From: Mytilisepta virgata
Lineage: Eukaryota > Mollusca > Bivalvia > Mytilida > Mytilidae
Direction of reading: 5' to 3'
NCBI GenBank assembly: GCA_028015205.1
Contig: CM051516.1
Span: forward strand, 39,446,230-39,510,229
Length of the DNA: 64,000 bases
In this document: in pieces, positions 34,781-45,091 of the stretch
How positions within the stretch are numbered: the first letter of the stretch is position 1
Layout: each line of letters starts with the position of its first letter
Notes under the pieces: model-generated
Seen by the model: only the letters and a program-made list of their open reading frames with translations
Database searches by the model: none
What the model was told of the DNA's origin: nothing
Position numbers and translations under genes: made by a program

Positions 34781-35311
34781 GTATATGAATTAATGTTTTA
34801 ACAAATGACCATATTATATACTTAATTTCGAGGTAATTTTCAACATGTTCACACAAAAATACCCTTTCTTTCCCCCCCAAAAAATAACAGAGACATATAA
34901 TACAAGGGATTGGCAACTTCTTAAGAGTCCTGTTAAAAGTTCAAAATATCATCCAGCCACACATTTACTGGTTCGATTTTATTTCAATTATATTTCTGCA
35001 TACAGTAAAACAAGTTTTATATTGATAACTTTTGTCATATTTTAATTCGAAAATGAAAAATATAAACACTAAAATAACAATATTAATGCAGCTTGAATTT
35101 GTATTGTTACCTTTTTGAACTTCTTTTTTAATCATTTACATGAAACAGCACACCCACCTGGCAGTTTTTTAAAAGAACTGTTGAACCGATGCAAATGAAA
35201 AAAACATGAAAAATGATGCATGATTTTTATGAATTCATAGGGGGTTGAATGAAATGATTGTTTCGTACATTATCGGTATAGGATGTGCATCTTTGAAAAT
35301 CATAATTTATT

Positions 35312-36380
35312 GTAAGATGTAAGATGAGTATTACAATTCAGATTTTGCTAAAAAACAGTTTTGTCAGAGAAGAAATTACAATTTTCAAAGTTGCACTTTT
35401 TATACCGATAATGTTAGAGTAATGTAAGGACAAATATTGGAATTATACGAGTAAATATTATAAAAATCTGGCTTTTTATGACCTGAAAAGTGCATGACAT
35501 ATATGTAAGGTGAGTAAAATAATTAAGTTTTCATTCAAAGAAGTTTCCTCAAAGGAGGAATTTCAATTTCAAAGATGCACTTCAAATACCGATAATGTAT
35601 GAAATTAACTATTAGAGTAATGTAAGGATTACATAGCGTCATAGGCCACTATTATAAAAATGTAGCTTTTTATGATCTGAAAAGTACATGAAATATGTGT
35701 ATTAAGTAAAACAATTAAGATTTTGTTCAAAGAAGTTCCCTCAGAGGAGAAATTTCAATTTTCAAAGTTGCACTTTTCTATATCGATAATGTATAAATAG
35801 AGATTATATACATAGTGTGATGGTAAAACTTCTTGTATCAGGTCGAGTCGGTTGAATGAGCTGTATCACTACGAGTCGCACAGTCATGCAAACGACGAGA
35901 CCTGATGCAAAAATTGTTCCATCACATCTTTGTGTATGTGATCAGTTTATCTATAACATTTAACAAAATAAAAAAACAATTTAAAATTATGTAACGTTAC
36001 AAATGTTTTAAAAAAGGGAACTATTTGAGTGAGTGATGTCGTCTTGTTTTGGTTTACAAGTAATGTAAGGACAAAATTGAAATTACATGTATATTGACAA
36101 CTTTCATAAAAATTTGGCTTTTTTTAAACTCAAAAGTACATGAAATATGTAAGGTGAGTAAAACAATTGAGATTTTGCTCAAAGAAGTTCCCTCAGAGGT
36201 GAAATTCCAATTTTCAAAGTTACACTTCCTAGTATAAAATCAAATATTAGAGTAATGTAACTTGTAAGGACAAAATTGAAATTATATGGACAACTTTCAT
36301 AAAATTTTGGGTTTTTATGATCTGAAAAGTACATGAAATATGTAAAGTGAGTAAAACAATTGAGATTTTCTTCTGCTGTG
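35312..36380. repeat. Loop of the foldback: about five ~200-bp repeats
   Basis: Repeated modules contain AGTAATGTAAGGACAAA, ATAAAAATTTGGCTTTTTAT, AAAAGTACATGAAATATGTA, GTGAGTAAAACAATTGAGAT, AAAGAAGTTCCCTCAGAGGA and TTTCAAAGTTGCACTT. They occur around 35330, 35510, 35700, 36130 and 36290, all in one orientation. Part of the module also closes the inner end of the right arm. Confidence 0.85.
35808..35945. repeat. Imperfect hairpin at the centre of the loop
   Basis: GTGATGGTAAAACTTCTTGT, then ATCAGGTCGAG, is matched in inverse by CGAGACCTGATGCAAAAATT, then GTTCCATCACAT. The stem is about 35 bp with mismatches. Its centre lies within about 30 bp of the symmetry centre of the whole element (35846). 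Confidence 0.75.
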
Positions 36381-36911
36381 AATAAATTATGATTTTCAAA
36401 GATGCACATCCTATACCGATAATGTACGAAACAATCATTTCATTCAACCCCCTATGAATTCATAAAAATCATGCATCATTTTTCATGTTTTTTTCATTTG
36501 CATCGGTTCAACAGTTCTTTTAAAAAACTGCCAGGTGGGTGTGCTGTTTCATGTAAATGATTAAAAAAGAAGTTCAAAAAGGTAACAATACAAATTCAAG
36601 CTGCATTAATATTGTTATTTTAGTGTTTATATTTTTGATTTTCGAATTAAAATATGACAAAAGTTATCAATATAAAACTTGTTTTACTGTATGCAGAAAT
36701 ATAATTGAAATAAAATCGAACCAGTAAATGTGTGGCTGGATGATATTTTGAACTTTTAACAGGACTCTTAAGAAGTTGCCAATCCCTTGTATTATATGTC
36801 TCTGTTATTTTTTGGGGGGAAAAGAAAGGGTATTTTTGTGTGAACATGTTGAAAATTACCTCGAAATTAAGTATATAATATGGTCATTTGTTAAAACATT
36901 AATTCATATAC

Positions 36912-37115
36912 CTGTGGCTGTGCCACTTTGCTCGGTTTCTGTGAACCAAAGCTAATGCAGCTGGTTCGGAGACGCATCATGTCAGCTGGATTCAGGACGC
37001 CTAATGCTACCATGTCATCTTTTCCTAATTTACATATTATGTCTGGCGTTATCTTTTCCCTTTCAAAATTGGTATATAAATGTTGTAAATTGCACTCCTG
37101 CAACACAGCTTCCAT
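36912..37115 (-). CDS. SAM-domain first exon, right arm of foldback element
   Basis: Mirror copy of the exon at 34577-34780, encoding the same 68 residues and ending in the same donor. It faces inward, so transcripts from the two arms would converge on the loop and be complementary through their shared arm sequence. Confidence 0.8.
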
Positions 37116-37231
37116 TTTCTTCGGTGTATACAAAATATATGTCTATGAATTTTATCCGTTCTCGTTAACATTCGTAAAATTGCCGAAGTTTTTCCGGCTT
37201 TTTCCGTCAAGTATCATCATCATCGAAAAAT

Positions 37232-37943
37232 CGTATAATGAAGAATGCACCGAATATAATGATTTATCTACCGCATATAATGATTTTGTGACTGCATATA
37301 ACAATGGAAAAAGAATGCACTCCACACAATGATGTATGCACTGAATATAACGATTTATCTACTGAGTATAATGTCATAAGCATTGAATGGAATGATTAAT
37401 GTACTGAATATAATGAAACAAGTACCGAATATAATGTTTTAACTACCACATATAATGCATTAACTACCACATATAATGTTTTAAGTACCACATATAATGA
37501 AGTTCGTACCGAATATAATGCAATCAGTACCGAATATAATGCAATCAGTACCGAATATAATGTTAAACTGACCATACATAATGGTAAAAGCACCACACAC
37601 TATGATGCAAGCACTGAATACAATGATCAATGTACCGAATATAATGAAATAAGCACCGGATATGATTTAAAAAGTACCGAATATAATGCTTTAACTACCA
37701 CAAAGAATGCCTTTACTACCACAAAGAATGCCTTTACTACCACATATAATGCATTTACTACCACATATAATGGTTTAAGCACCACATACAATGAAGTTTG
37801 CACCGAATATAATGCAATTAGTACCGAATATAATGTTCAAATGACCACACATAATGGTAAAAGCACCACACACAGTGGCATAAGCACCACACACAATGAT
37901 GTATGGACCGAATATATTAAAAAAAGCACCGAATATAAAGATC
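37232..37943. repeat. 21-bp tandem repeats, right arm
   Basis: Inverted copy of the left-arm array. On the plus strand the units read like AGTACCGAATATAATGCAATC. Confidence 0.95.
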
Positions 37944-37976
37944 GAATACAACATAAGGCAGTTGTGGCTTTCCATA

Positions 37977-37982
37977 TAATTG
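37977..37982. repeat. 6-bp target site duplication, right
   Basis: TAATTG directly outside the right terminus, identical to 33710-33715. Confidence 0.8.
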
Positions 37983-38152
37983 TGTTGTTTTGAGTTGTGC
38001 TGTTTAATTCGATTTGATTTTTGAAATCTGTTTCAAGAATAGACTCAGAAAAGGAAGGCCATTGATATTCCTGTTTCCTTTTTAGTTTATATCATACTTT
38101 GATATGCAGTTTCACATAAGGAATCCACACATTCTAATTAATAAAACTCTAT

Positions 38153-38158
38153 TTTATT
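38153..38158 (-). terminator. Polyadenylation signal of the galactosyltransferase gene
   Basis: AATAAA on the minus strand 109 bp past the stop at 38267. It supports the small last exon. Confidence 0.55.
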
Positions 38159-38266
38159 AAGGCACAAAATAGAACACATAGTATATTAATATATATTACA
38201 TATAAAATGATCCCATCACATTTGGAATGTCTGTCTGTATCACAATTAGTTCTGTATCTTCTCAGC

Positions 38267-38299
38267 TTACGTAGTTACATCATATCTTATTCCTCTACC
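38267..38299 (-). CDS. Galactosyltransferase exon 7: last ten codons
   Basis: A TTTCAG acceptor in phase 0 leads into [10 protein letters not shown] and TAA. It is short and unconserved, but supported by phase and by the nearby AATAAA. The alternative is read-through of exon 6 to a stop about 12-16 codons later. Confidence 0.65.
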   Translation of the reverse strand, partial: GRGIRYDVTT

Positions 38300-41200
38300 C
38301 TGAAATAACATAACGTTATATAAAGATTCATATTTTCTCTTGAAAACTGTGGACATGTATGCTCTTAAAATGAAATTTACCTGAGCATGTCTAAGAGGAA
38401 AATGAACACAATTTGATATTGATGGCCGGAAGTTAAGTTTAATACATCGTCGGAAACCCACGGCCGGTCGCGCTTACGCTTTGCTACACTTACTGGTGAA
38501 AGCCCGACCGGCCGTGGGTTTACGACGATGAGTTTATTATTGTTGTTATTGTTATTATTTATTTATTTATTTATTTGTATTGTTGATCTTTCCTTTTGCG
38601 TTCAAGTTATCTTCATTGTTTATTACTTGCACAGTAAGTTACATTTATAAATAGTTTACTCACCGAAGCAATAGCTGTTTGGTTGACAGTAACTTGTATA
38701 TATGTAAACAGGTTACGGTAATCTAATGCCAGTCTTTTGTAATCGAGAGTATTTATACCATCCCTGTGGAATGTCACCTTTCCAGACTTCAGTATATCAA
38801 ATCTACAAATGATAGGACGTATATTATATGTCTAAATTATTATTAGACGTTTCTCTATAGAATATTAAGTTTATCTGAGAGCCTTGGTGACTTCTTTTGA
38901 TACAAACAATGCCGATACAATTAGATGCTTGTCTGCTCGGCTGCTGCTCACCAAATGATGAAGCCGGTTAACATTTATAATACCATCTTCAATTTAAAAG
39001 ATGTCTAACAGATATACACATGATTGTCTTGCATTTCGTACACGTGTCAATCAGTTTATATATTTATCAACTGAATTCTTGTTTTAGATATATATAAACT
39101 ACGCTCCAGACATTTTCTGATAAAATATATTTCTAAAAGGGGAACATAACACTTTACACGACGCAGAATCTTCCTAGACATGTTATGTAAGGGTTAAAAA
39201 AAATAAATCCAGCTCTTATTTTTTTAATTGAATTTCCCAGCCATCTCCAAATGTTAAATAAAAACACTTACATAATAGTAGTATACAGTAACTGATGTAA
39301 TAAAAATATCTTTGGTTCAAAAACTCACTAAAACCTCTTACCTTGCTAAATTCTCCTCCTGTTTGACATGTGGTAACATTTTATAACGGGCAATGTCTTC
39401 CGGGTATCTTTCTATGGTCTGATTGGTGGCATTGATTCTGGAAATAAATAGACTGTATGTCATCATGTTCTAACCTTTTCTACATAATAAGAATTTATTT
39501 CATAACTATGTACGGCTATACGCTCTATTTCCATGCTTGCTGAAGGTCTCAACTCAACACTACGAATAAAAAGGTTTGGTTTTGTAATTGTATAATTATC
39601 AGCTAATTTCTTTATGCAGAATTGGTAGAACCAACTTAACTGGTCGGGTGTTTAATAGGATACTCCAGTGAAGAGTAAATGTGTATGCATATGATCTGAT
39701 TACGGATCATTTCTACCGTCCTTGTGGAACATCAATTTTGTCCCCTGTTGAAGAACCCAGTAAGATCGAGCAGTCTCTTTATCAACTTTAGGAATGTTTT
39801 TTTTCTAAATGACTGGCTGTCGTTGAAATTTTAAAGGAGTACTATTGTGGGTCATTTGGTTGTAATGAATGTTAACAGACCGAAAGCCACACCACAGATA
39901 TGAACCTTGTGTATATTTGGAATGTTTTTGTTTGTTTGTTTGTTTAGTGGGGGTTTTACGCCGTTTTCAGCACATTTGGCTATTTCGCGGCGGTCAGTTT
40001 TTATTGGTGGAGGAAGCCGGAGTACCCGGGGAGAACCACCGACCTTCGGTAGGAAAATTGGCAATCCTTGTCAATTAAGATCGGAGTCGAACACACCCCG
40101 CCACAGGTGAGATTCGAACTCACAACCTCAGCGTTGACAGGCTAGTGATCATTTGTAGTCGTGACGAACTACCTAGACCACTCGGCCACCGAGGCCCCTG
40201 GAATGTTTTTAGACAGACCTATATATCACCCTTAGGATATTTGGTAATACTTTAGCTCGTTGTAAAATGTGTTCAAAATATCCTCCACCAGACCTGATGC
40301 ATAAAACTTTGCCAACATTTAGACTGCATTTTTAAATTATAGTTTGTGCGTAGATGAAGTTGATATCTATTCGGTGAATATGGGCGCCCTAATCTTTATG
40401 TACATATATTTCAAACTATCAATACCTGTTAAACATGTCATCGTCCTCTCCTCCCCAACCGAAATATCTGTTAGAGTAACCATTTACTGTATAAAATTGT
40501 TCCTTCGTCATGGCTGCCACACCACCAAAAATCTTTACGTATGGAAGTCTGAATGAAAATTTAGGGTTTATGTTTTATGTTTAAACTGACAACAAACATT
40601 TCATATATACTAGTTTGAAATTTTAACTAGCGGATCAAGTGGGCCAGAATCACTAACCCAGATAATGAAGCACATAACATATTGTTTGTACATCATATAT
40701 AGCGAACAGAACGATATGATAAATTATTTTTATAAAGGACCTTCCATACACAATTTCTAGAGAAAAAAGATATTACTGGCCTTGTAGTTTCATTCGACTC
40801 AGGATGATGAAACTGATTTCCCGTGGGATTCAATGCAAACCTATGTGCCCTGTGCATCAATGTATACCGACCGATCAACAAGAAATGGGGAATCTTTGTA
40901 GAGGGTCTCCACATCGTTATTCCTATAAGGTTTGAAAAGATTAGGAATTGAAATTTTAGACGAGAAGAAATTAGAAATTTTTAAGAATATTTAAAAGCTC
41001 ATCAATGTTTCCTTTGCAGATGTATAGTAGACCAGAAACAAACTTTCATTTGAAAATGTCTCAATAGTGTTTTATCTAATCCACCTACTTATATTTCATA
41101 CGATCCACAGCAACAGACATGTGTCTAGGATGGTCTGGACAGCTATACATGTTATAGTCGTTCTCAGGTAACAAGTCCACATCATGGAATATAAAACACT

Positions 41201-44200
41201 GATAATCGTATATTTTCAAGGATTCTAAGGCTCCTACATTCAGTAGTAGAGCTCTGTTAAACTGTACAGACGGATCCTGTAATAGAGTTACTGGTTAGAA
41301 ATCACAAGCATCAAGGTATTTAAGACCCCGACATTTAGGGTCAGAACTCAGTTTAAATATACAGATGGGTCGTGTAAGGGTTGTCAGTATTCTAATACCC
41401 TTCAATTTAGGAGCAGGTATACAGCCCTGTCTTGAAGTCAATTTGTTAGCTATTTATCAATGGATTCTAAATCCCTTACATTAAGGCATATTCTGCTAAG
41501 ATGAGTTCATGTGCCAGTTTAAACCTGGTGGCGCTAAAAAATGTCCAAACCAATCCAATGCAGTAAAATTTATATATACCATAATATGCTGTATGCGAGC
41601 ACAACAATAGCCCTTTCCAGAAACTCATTTCTGGTATCAGGATTCTGATTCTAAAATTATAATTTGAAGCAAGTTATTTCCCTTAGTTTCGTTTCGTTTG
41701 AACGAAACCTTTTCTAGCTTTAGTATGTAGCACAATATGGCTGCCTGCATTAAACAAAGACTTTTCAAAATGACCCAGATGTAGAAAATGCACATGCTCC
41801 TATAGAGCTCGCTGCGCTCGCTATAATTGATTTTCATTAATTTAAAGTTAAAATATTTTTCTTATTTCCCATAACTGATTTTCTCAATCTTTAAGTTACA
41901 AGGTATGTTAAATTTATTAAATCAATATGACCTGGACAATATGCGAAAAGGCCGATAACCGTGAATGAATCGGCCACTCCATTACATTCAACATATTCAA
42001 TGGAACCTTTGAAGCTCTGCCGATTAATTATCACAGATTATATTTGTATATCTTTGTACAATTGTTCGACATTTGAGATGTCGATCATAAATCAGGATAC
42101 CCCAAGTCCCGGGCTTAAAATGTTCAGCTGACTCCTGTAAAAGGAATATCTGTGGTTGAAAATTTCGCGCATTTCATTACGGCTTGGTCAGTTGTCACCA
42201 TAACATTCAGGAATAGCTCTGCCAGATGTTGTAACGGAATCGTCACTGGGATTCAGATACTCGTATAGGAGAGGCTTACCTGATTATGCATTTTGTGTTT
42301 TTCACCGATCTTTTTTTTTTTTTTTTTTTTGGGGGGGGGGTCTACTTTGCTATAGTTTCAAAGTGTCCTAAAGATGTATTAACGTCATTGAAAGATATCT
42401 TTTAATTTCAAAATTATTTATAAGAGTCTTGAATATTAAGACTGGATCATATTATGTCATGGATCAATTTTTTTATATCCACCTATTCCTTATCTTTCCA
42501 AGAAAATTTCTTGTCGATATTCTGCAATAATTTCAATATTATTGGCCATGAGCCCTGGTGAAAAGACAGTTATTGTTAAAACATACAGGGAATGTTTATA
42601 ATTTAGATGTTTTCTATAATTAAAAATAAACAAACAAATTTTCCAGATTATCCACCGTCTGAATTTAACCAAATTTTTAATCCAGCAACTGAATTTTGAC
42701 AACAGTTTGGGTACTTTATAAAGCAGTCATTAGAACTGCCAAAATGGGGTCAATATCAATGTTCTACTATATATTTTTTTTAATGATCCATATACTTTGT
42801 AATACTTCTGTCAATATATGTACTTTTTATTTTTGTTTAATGTGTTTGACACATATGGTTGTTACATAACATGCATAATATGCTAATAAATTTATTATGA
42901 CTATTTATAAATCCTGTTAGTAAAATCATATCAATTATATAGACTTACCAAATCAATTACGTAAATGCCATAGTCTAACTGTTGTCTCTGTAAAATTGGA
43001 TGAAGGTTATTTAGAAGTATTTTCAGGTAAACATCACGGTCTCTAAAGGGTACTACAATAGCAACACGATGTCGTGATGTACAATTTTTTGGTTTAAAAC
43101 GTCCACCTGGTTTTATATCTGGGAATTTGGATTCTAACTCTGACCAAGTTAGGACTTCTGTATCAGGCTTTGTTTCGCCCCCTGAAAAATAAAAGAAATA
43201 CATCTAGATATGAAGTAGGCTAAAACGTGTCGAATTATAGTAACTTATAATATTAGTTTCATACATGTATCGAAACGTAAGCAAGTGAGCCGGTGAAGAA
43301 ATGCTTCGATCGTTAACCAGTTAGTAAAAAATCACTTTGAGCTCAATATCATTAAAAGCGGTAAAGCTGGACTAACGACTTAAATGAATGAATAGGGTGG
43401 CGTTCACCCCCAAAAAAGAAATTAAAAAATTCTGTCACTAAAATAATTTTTTTTGAATCGTTGATAAATAAAAATGACGAAGATATGGCATGGGGTAATG
43501 TCGATGCGACAAAAACCCTGAATTACTATGAAGCACTGAATAACAGGGACTTCAACTAAAACAAAAGGAATACTTTTTACATTTATTTGATACATATCAA
43601 ACTGGGCGACTGCAATACCACCAACTCGGGGTACAGCAAATATCACAGCTACAAATACGTTTGACATAAGTGTAAGCTCTTCCAATCAAGAACCGGAGAA
43701 AGTTGAACCGTTGATATCTGTAAAAAGAGGATACGGGTTAAGAGGCAATTAGATCACGCCCTATGTACGTCTGGTTTAACTAAAAATTGTGTCTGTAATA
43801 CACGGATGCCCCGCCTAAAATTTAGGTGATCATGCAAGAATGCTCAGTACTATCCAAGGCACATTCACTGATGAAGTTTCATTGATACACTATGCTTAGT
43901 TCTAAAGAAATAAACCTAAACGCAAAACTTAACCACAGTCGCTAAAGCATAAAATGTAGGTCATAATGACCCAGTTATTGTATGACTGCTCATTACTACC
44001 CAAGGTACATCTACTGATGAAGTTTCATTGATACACTATGCTTAGTTCCAAAGAAATGAACCTAAACGCAAAACTTACCCACAGTCGCTCAAGCATAAAA
44101 TGTAGGTCATAATGACCCAATTATTCTATGACTGCTCATTACTATATACACAAGGTACATCCACTGATGAAGTTTCATCGATACACTATGCTTAGTTCCA

Positions 44201-44674
44201 AAGAAATGAACCTAAACGCAAAACTTAACCACATATTTTGGACGTGCGGAGGGACGGACAAGGGTAACTCTATATGCCCCATCAACATTCATAAGTGGGG
44301 CATAATAAGATCATTTTTGAATGCATGCACTCATGCATGGAGAATTTGATTTTTCTAGAAGTATATAAATACTATCACGTACGTAGATCAGGTGGTATTG
44401 ATGGACACAATGGAAGTTTTGGTTCTTCTGTTCGCTTCAAAAATCTGTTCCAAATAAATACATGAAAGAATGTTGATCCATTTTTATTGTCATTAGGACA
44501 GGTGTCAGTTCCACAACCAGTATGTCCGTACAAAGTCAGTAGTAAAAACTGTACAAATAAACATATAAATCCTACAATAGGTATACAACGTATTCTACAT
44601 AACTCTCTGGCTATTCTCATCAGACAAAAGCCATATTGGTGTGGTATTGTGGAGTCATGTGGAAGATTGGTCAT
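38267..44674 (-). CDS. Beta-1,4-galactosyltransferase family enzyme (seven exons), possible GalNAc-transferase
   Basis: A Golgi type II glycosyltransferase (GT7 family) that adds Gal or GalNAc in beta-1,4 linkage to GlcNAc on glycoproteins and glycolipids. Exons on the minus strand: 44674-44383, 43181-42949, 41276-41089, 40548-40426, 39437-39342, 38802-38664 and 38299-38267. They give 367 residues with consistent phases (1, 0, 2, 2, 2, 0). A short cytosolic N-terminus precedes a membrane anchor (about 31-49) and a stem. [32 protein letters not shown] and [13 protein letters not shown] are all family hallmarks. The metal-binding DVD is at 207-209 and WGGEDDD at 269-275. The residue equivalent to Tyr289 of bovine beta4GalT1 is Ile244 (PYVKIFGG). 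In insect relatives Ile there goes with GalNAc transfer, so the donor may be UDP-GalNAc. The ATG at 44674 is the first in frame before the anchor; the frame is open further upstream. Confidence 0.93.
38445..38530. repeat. GC-rich hairpin, 26-bp stem
   Basis: CATCGTCGGAAACCCACGGC then CGGTCG at 38445-38470 pairs with 38505-38530 with one mismatch. The loop is 34 bases. It lies in the last galactosyltransferase intron, about 145 bases upstream of the exon 7 acceptor, in otherwise AT-rich DNA. Confidence 0.9.
38664..38802 (-). CDS. Galactosyltransferase exon 6
   Basis: Residues 311-357. [20 protein letters not shown] then [20 protein letters not shown] matches the RFDxL..(x)..DGLNSLxY...YTxIxVD end of the catalytic domain. 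The donor is GTGAGT. Confidence 0.92.
39342..39437 (-). CDS. Galactosyltransferase exon 5
   Basis: Residues 279-310, reading [20 protein letters not shown] and then [11 protein letters not shown]. It aligns with the RY...IARYKM(I)xHxRxxxNExN segment of invertebrate relatives. Confidence 0.92.
39918..40210 (-). mobile_element. Full SINE with 12-bp target duplication
   Basis: The SINE body is 39930-40198 on the minus strand. The head GGGCCTCGGTGGCCGAGTGG has an A-box, then GAGTTCGAATC as B-box. The middle domain has GATTGCCAATTTTCCTACCG, CGGGTACTCCGGCTTCCTCC and CCAATAAAAA. The tail is an (AAAC)n simple repeat. The head resembles a long-arm (Ser/Leu-type) tRNA. The insertion is flanked by TGGAATGTTTTT at 39918-39929 and 40199-40210. 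It lies in the galactosyltransferase intron between exons 4 and 5. The conserved middle domain may be the one shared by bivalve MetaSINE-type families; I could not check. Confidence 0.92.
40426..40548 (-). CDS. Galactosyltransferase exon 4: donor pocket and WGGEDDD
   Basis: Residues 238-278. [18 protein letters not shown] carries Ile244 at the donor-selecting position. [14 protein letters not shown] has Phe where vertebrate enzymes usually have Trp (YWGWGGED). Confidence 0.95.
41089..41276 (-). CDS. Galactosyltransferase exon 3: DVD metal site
   Basis: Residues 176-237. It contains [40 protein letters not shown] and the PRHMSVAVD stretch. It holds the conserved Cys pair and the Mn-binding DVD. 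Confidence 0.95.
41588..41690 (+). repeat. Short dispersed repeat, copy 2
   Basis: Matches 32260-32360 (inverted) and 54200-54295. It starts ATGCGAGCACAACAATAGCC and ends TTATTTCCCTTAG. It lies in a galactosyltransferase intron. Confidence 0.75.
42311..42340. repeat. T20-G10 homopolymer junction
   Basis: Twenty T followed directly by ten G in a galactosyltransferase intron. The length may be affected by sequencing error. Confidence 0.8.
42949..43181 (-). CDS. Galactosyltransferase exon 2: start of catalytic domain
   Basis: Residues 98-175. [20 protein letters not shown], then [20 protein letters not shown] and [13 protein letters not shown], is the nucleotide-sugar-binding start of the fold. 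The donor is GTAAGT, phase 0. Confidence 0.95.
43850..44250. repeat. About 2.7 tandem copies of a 146-150 bp unit
   Basis: ACTGATGAAGTTTCATTGAT, TACACTATGCTTAGTTC, AAACCTAAACGCAAAACTTA or AACCTAAACGC, and ATAAAATGTAGGTCATAATG recur at 43867, 44013 and 44163. The array lies in galactosyltransferase intron 1. Confidence 0.9.
44383..44674 (-). CDS. Galactosyltransferase exon 1: membrane anchor and stem
   Basis: Residues 1-97. It contains [20 protein letters not shown] (anchor) and ends with [12 protein letters not shown], the first conserved Cys block. The donor is C|GTACGT, phase 1. Confidence 0.9.
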
Positions 44675-45091
44675 GGCTGTCTTATAATATGGTGGCCCAT
44701 GGCTGCTCACAAATTTACATCGGACTGTAACTTAGTCACTGCAAAATATAAGGATATATTTTTGTTTCATTTAGTAGGATCTAGTTCTGGTTAATATAGA
44801 TACCTACCTTTAATGGCTTTATTTTTTGTTTTGTTATATTGAGCATATTATATTTTAATCCCTTAAAGATATGTTTGTATCATAAAACTATAAGATCAAA
44901 AATTTTATTTCTCTTTAAAACGGTACTTTGATGATAAGAACACTGTGCCACTAAAATATTGAGTTGGGTTTATAAAGTCGTATTGTTTTTAAGTGTTCAT
45001 ATTAGCAATTACTAGATTGCTTATTTTTGGCAATTTTTGTATTTTTGACTTTAACATTTGGAGAATAGTTCGTGTCATAGGTGCAGGTCCC

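Larger units (their letters stand above)
33716..37976. mobile_element. 4.26-kb foldback transposon with 1,596-bp inverted arms
   Basis: The left arm 33716-35311 and right arm 36381-37976 are reverse complements with no indel: every paired position sums to 71692. I saw only two mismatches in the blocks compared in detail (34872/36820 and 35054/36638). The termini read TATGGAAAGCCACAAC. TAATTG flanks both sides. From outside inward, each arm has a terminus, about 33 tandem 21-bp repeats, a SAM-domain first exon with splice donor, and AT-rich intron-like sequence. The 1,069-bp loop holds about five copies of another repeat and a hairpin. No transposase domain is present, so the element depends on one in trans. 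The TA(pyrimidine) terminus and 6-bp duplication fit what I recall of the IS3EU superfamily; that placement is inference. Confidence 0.9.

Noticed and set aside
36928..37332. 134-codon open frame (and its mirror at 34360-34764)
   Set aside because: Antisense to the SAM exon and running into the 21-bp repeats; present only because both arms are copies. No domain of its own.
33716..37976. Purely an assembly artefact (one arm copied in inverse)
   Set aside because: Not fully excluded, but the two observed mismatches, a non-repeated loop and flanking TAATTG copies fit a real transposon better.
42311..42340. Biological signal in the T20-G10 run (and G14 at 45462)
   Set aside because: Isolated homopolymers of this kind are common in introns and prone to sequencing error.
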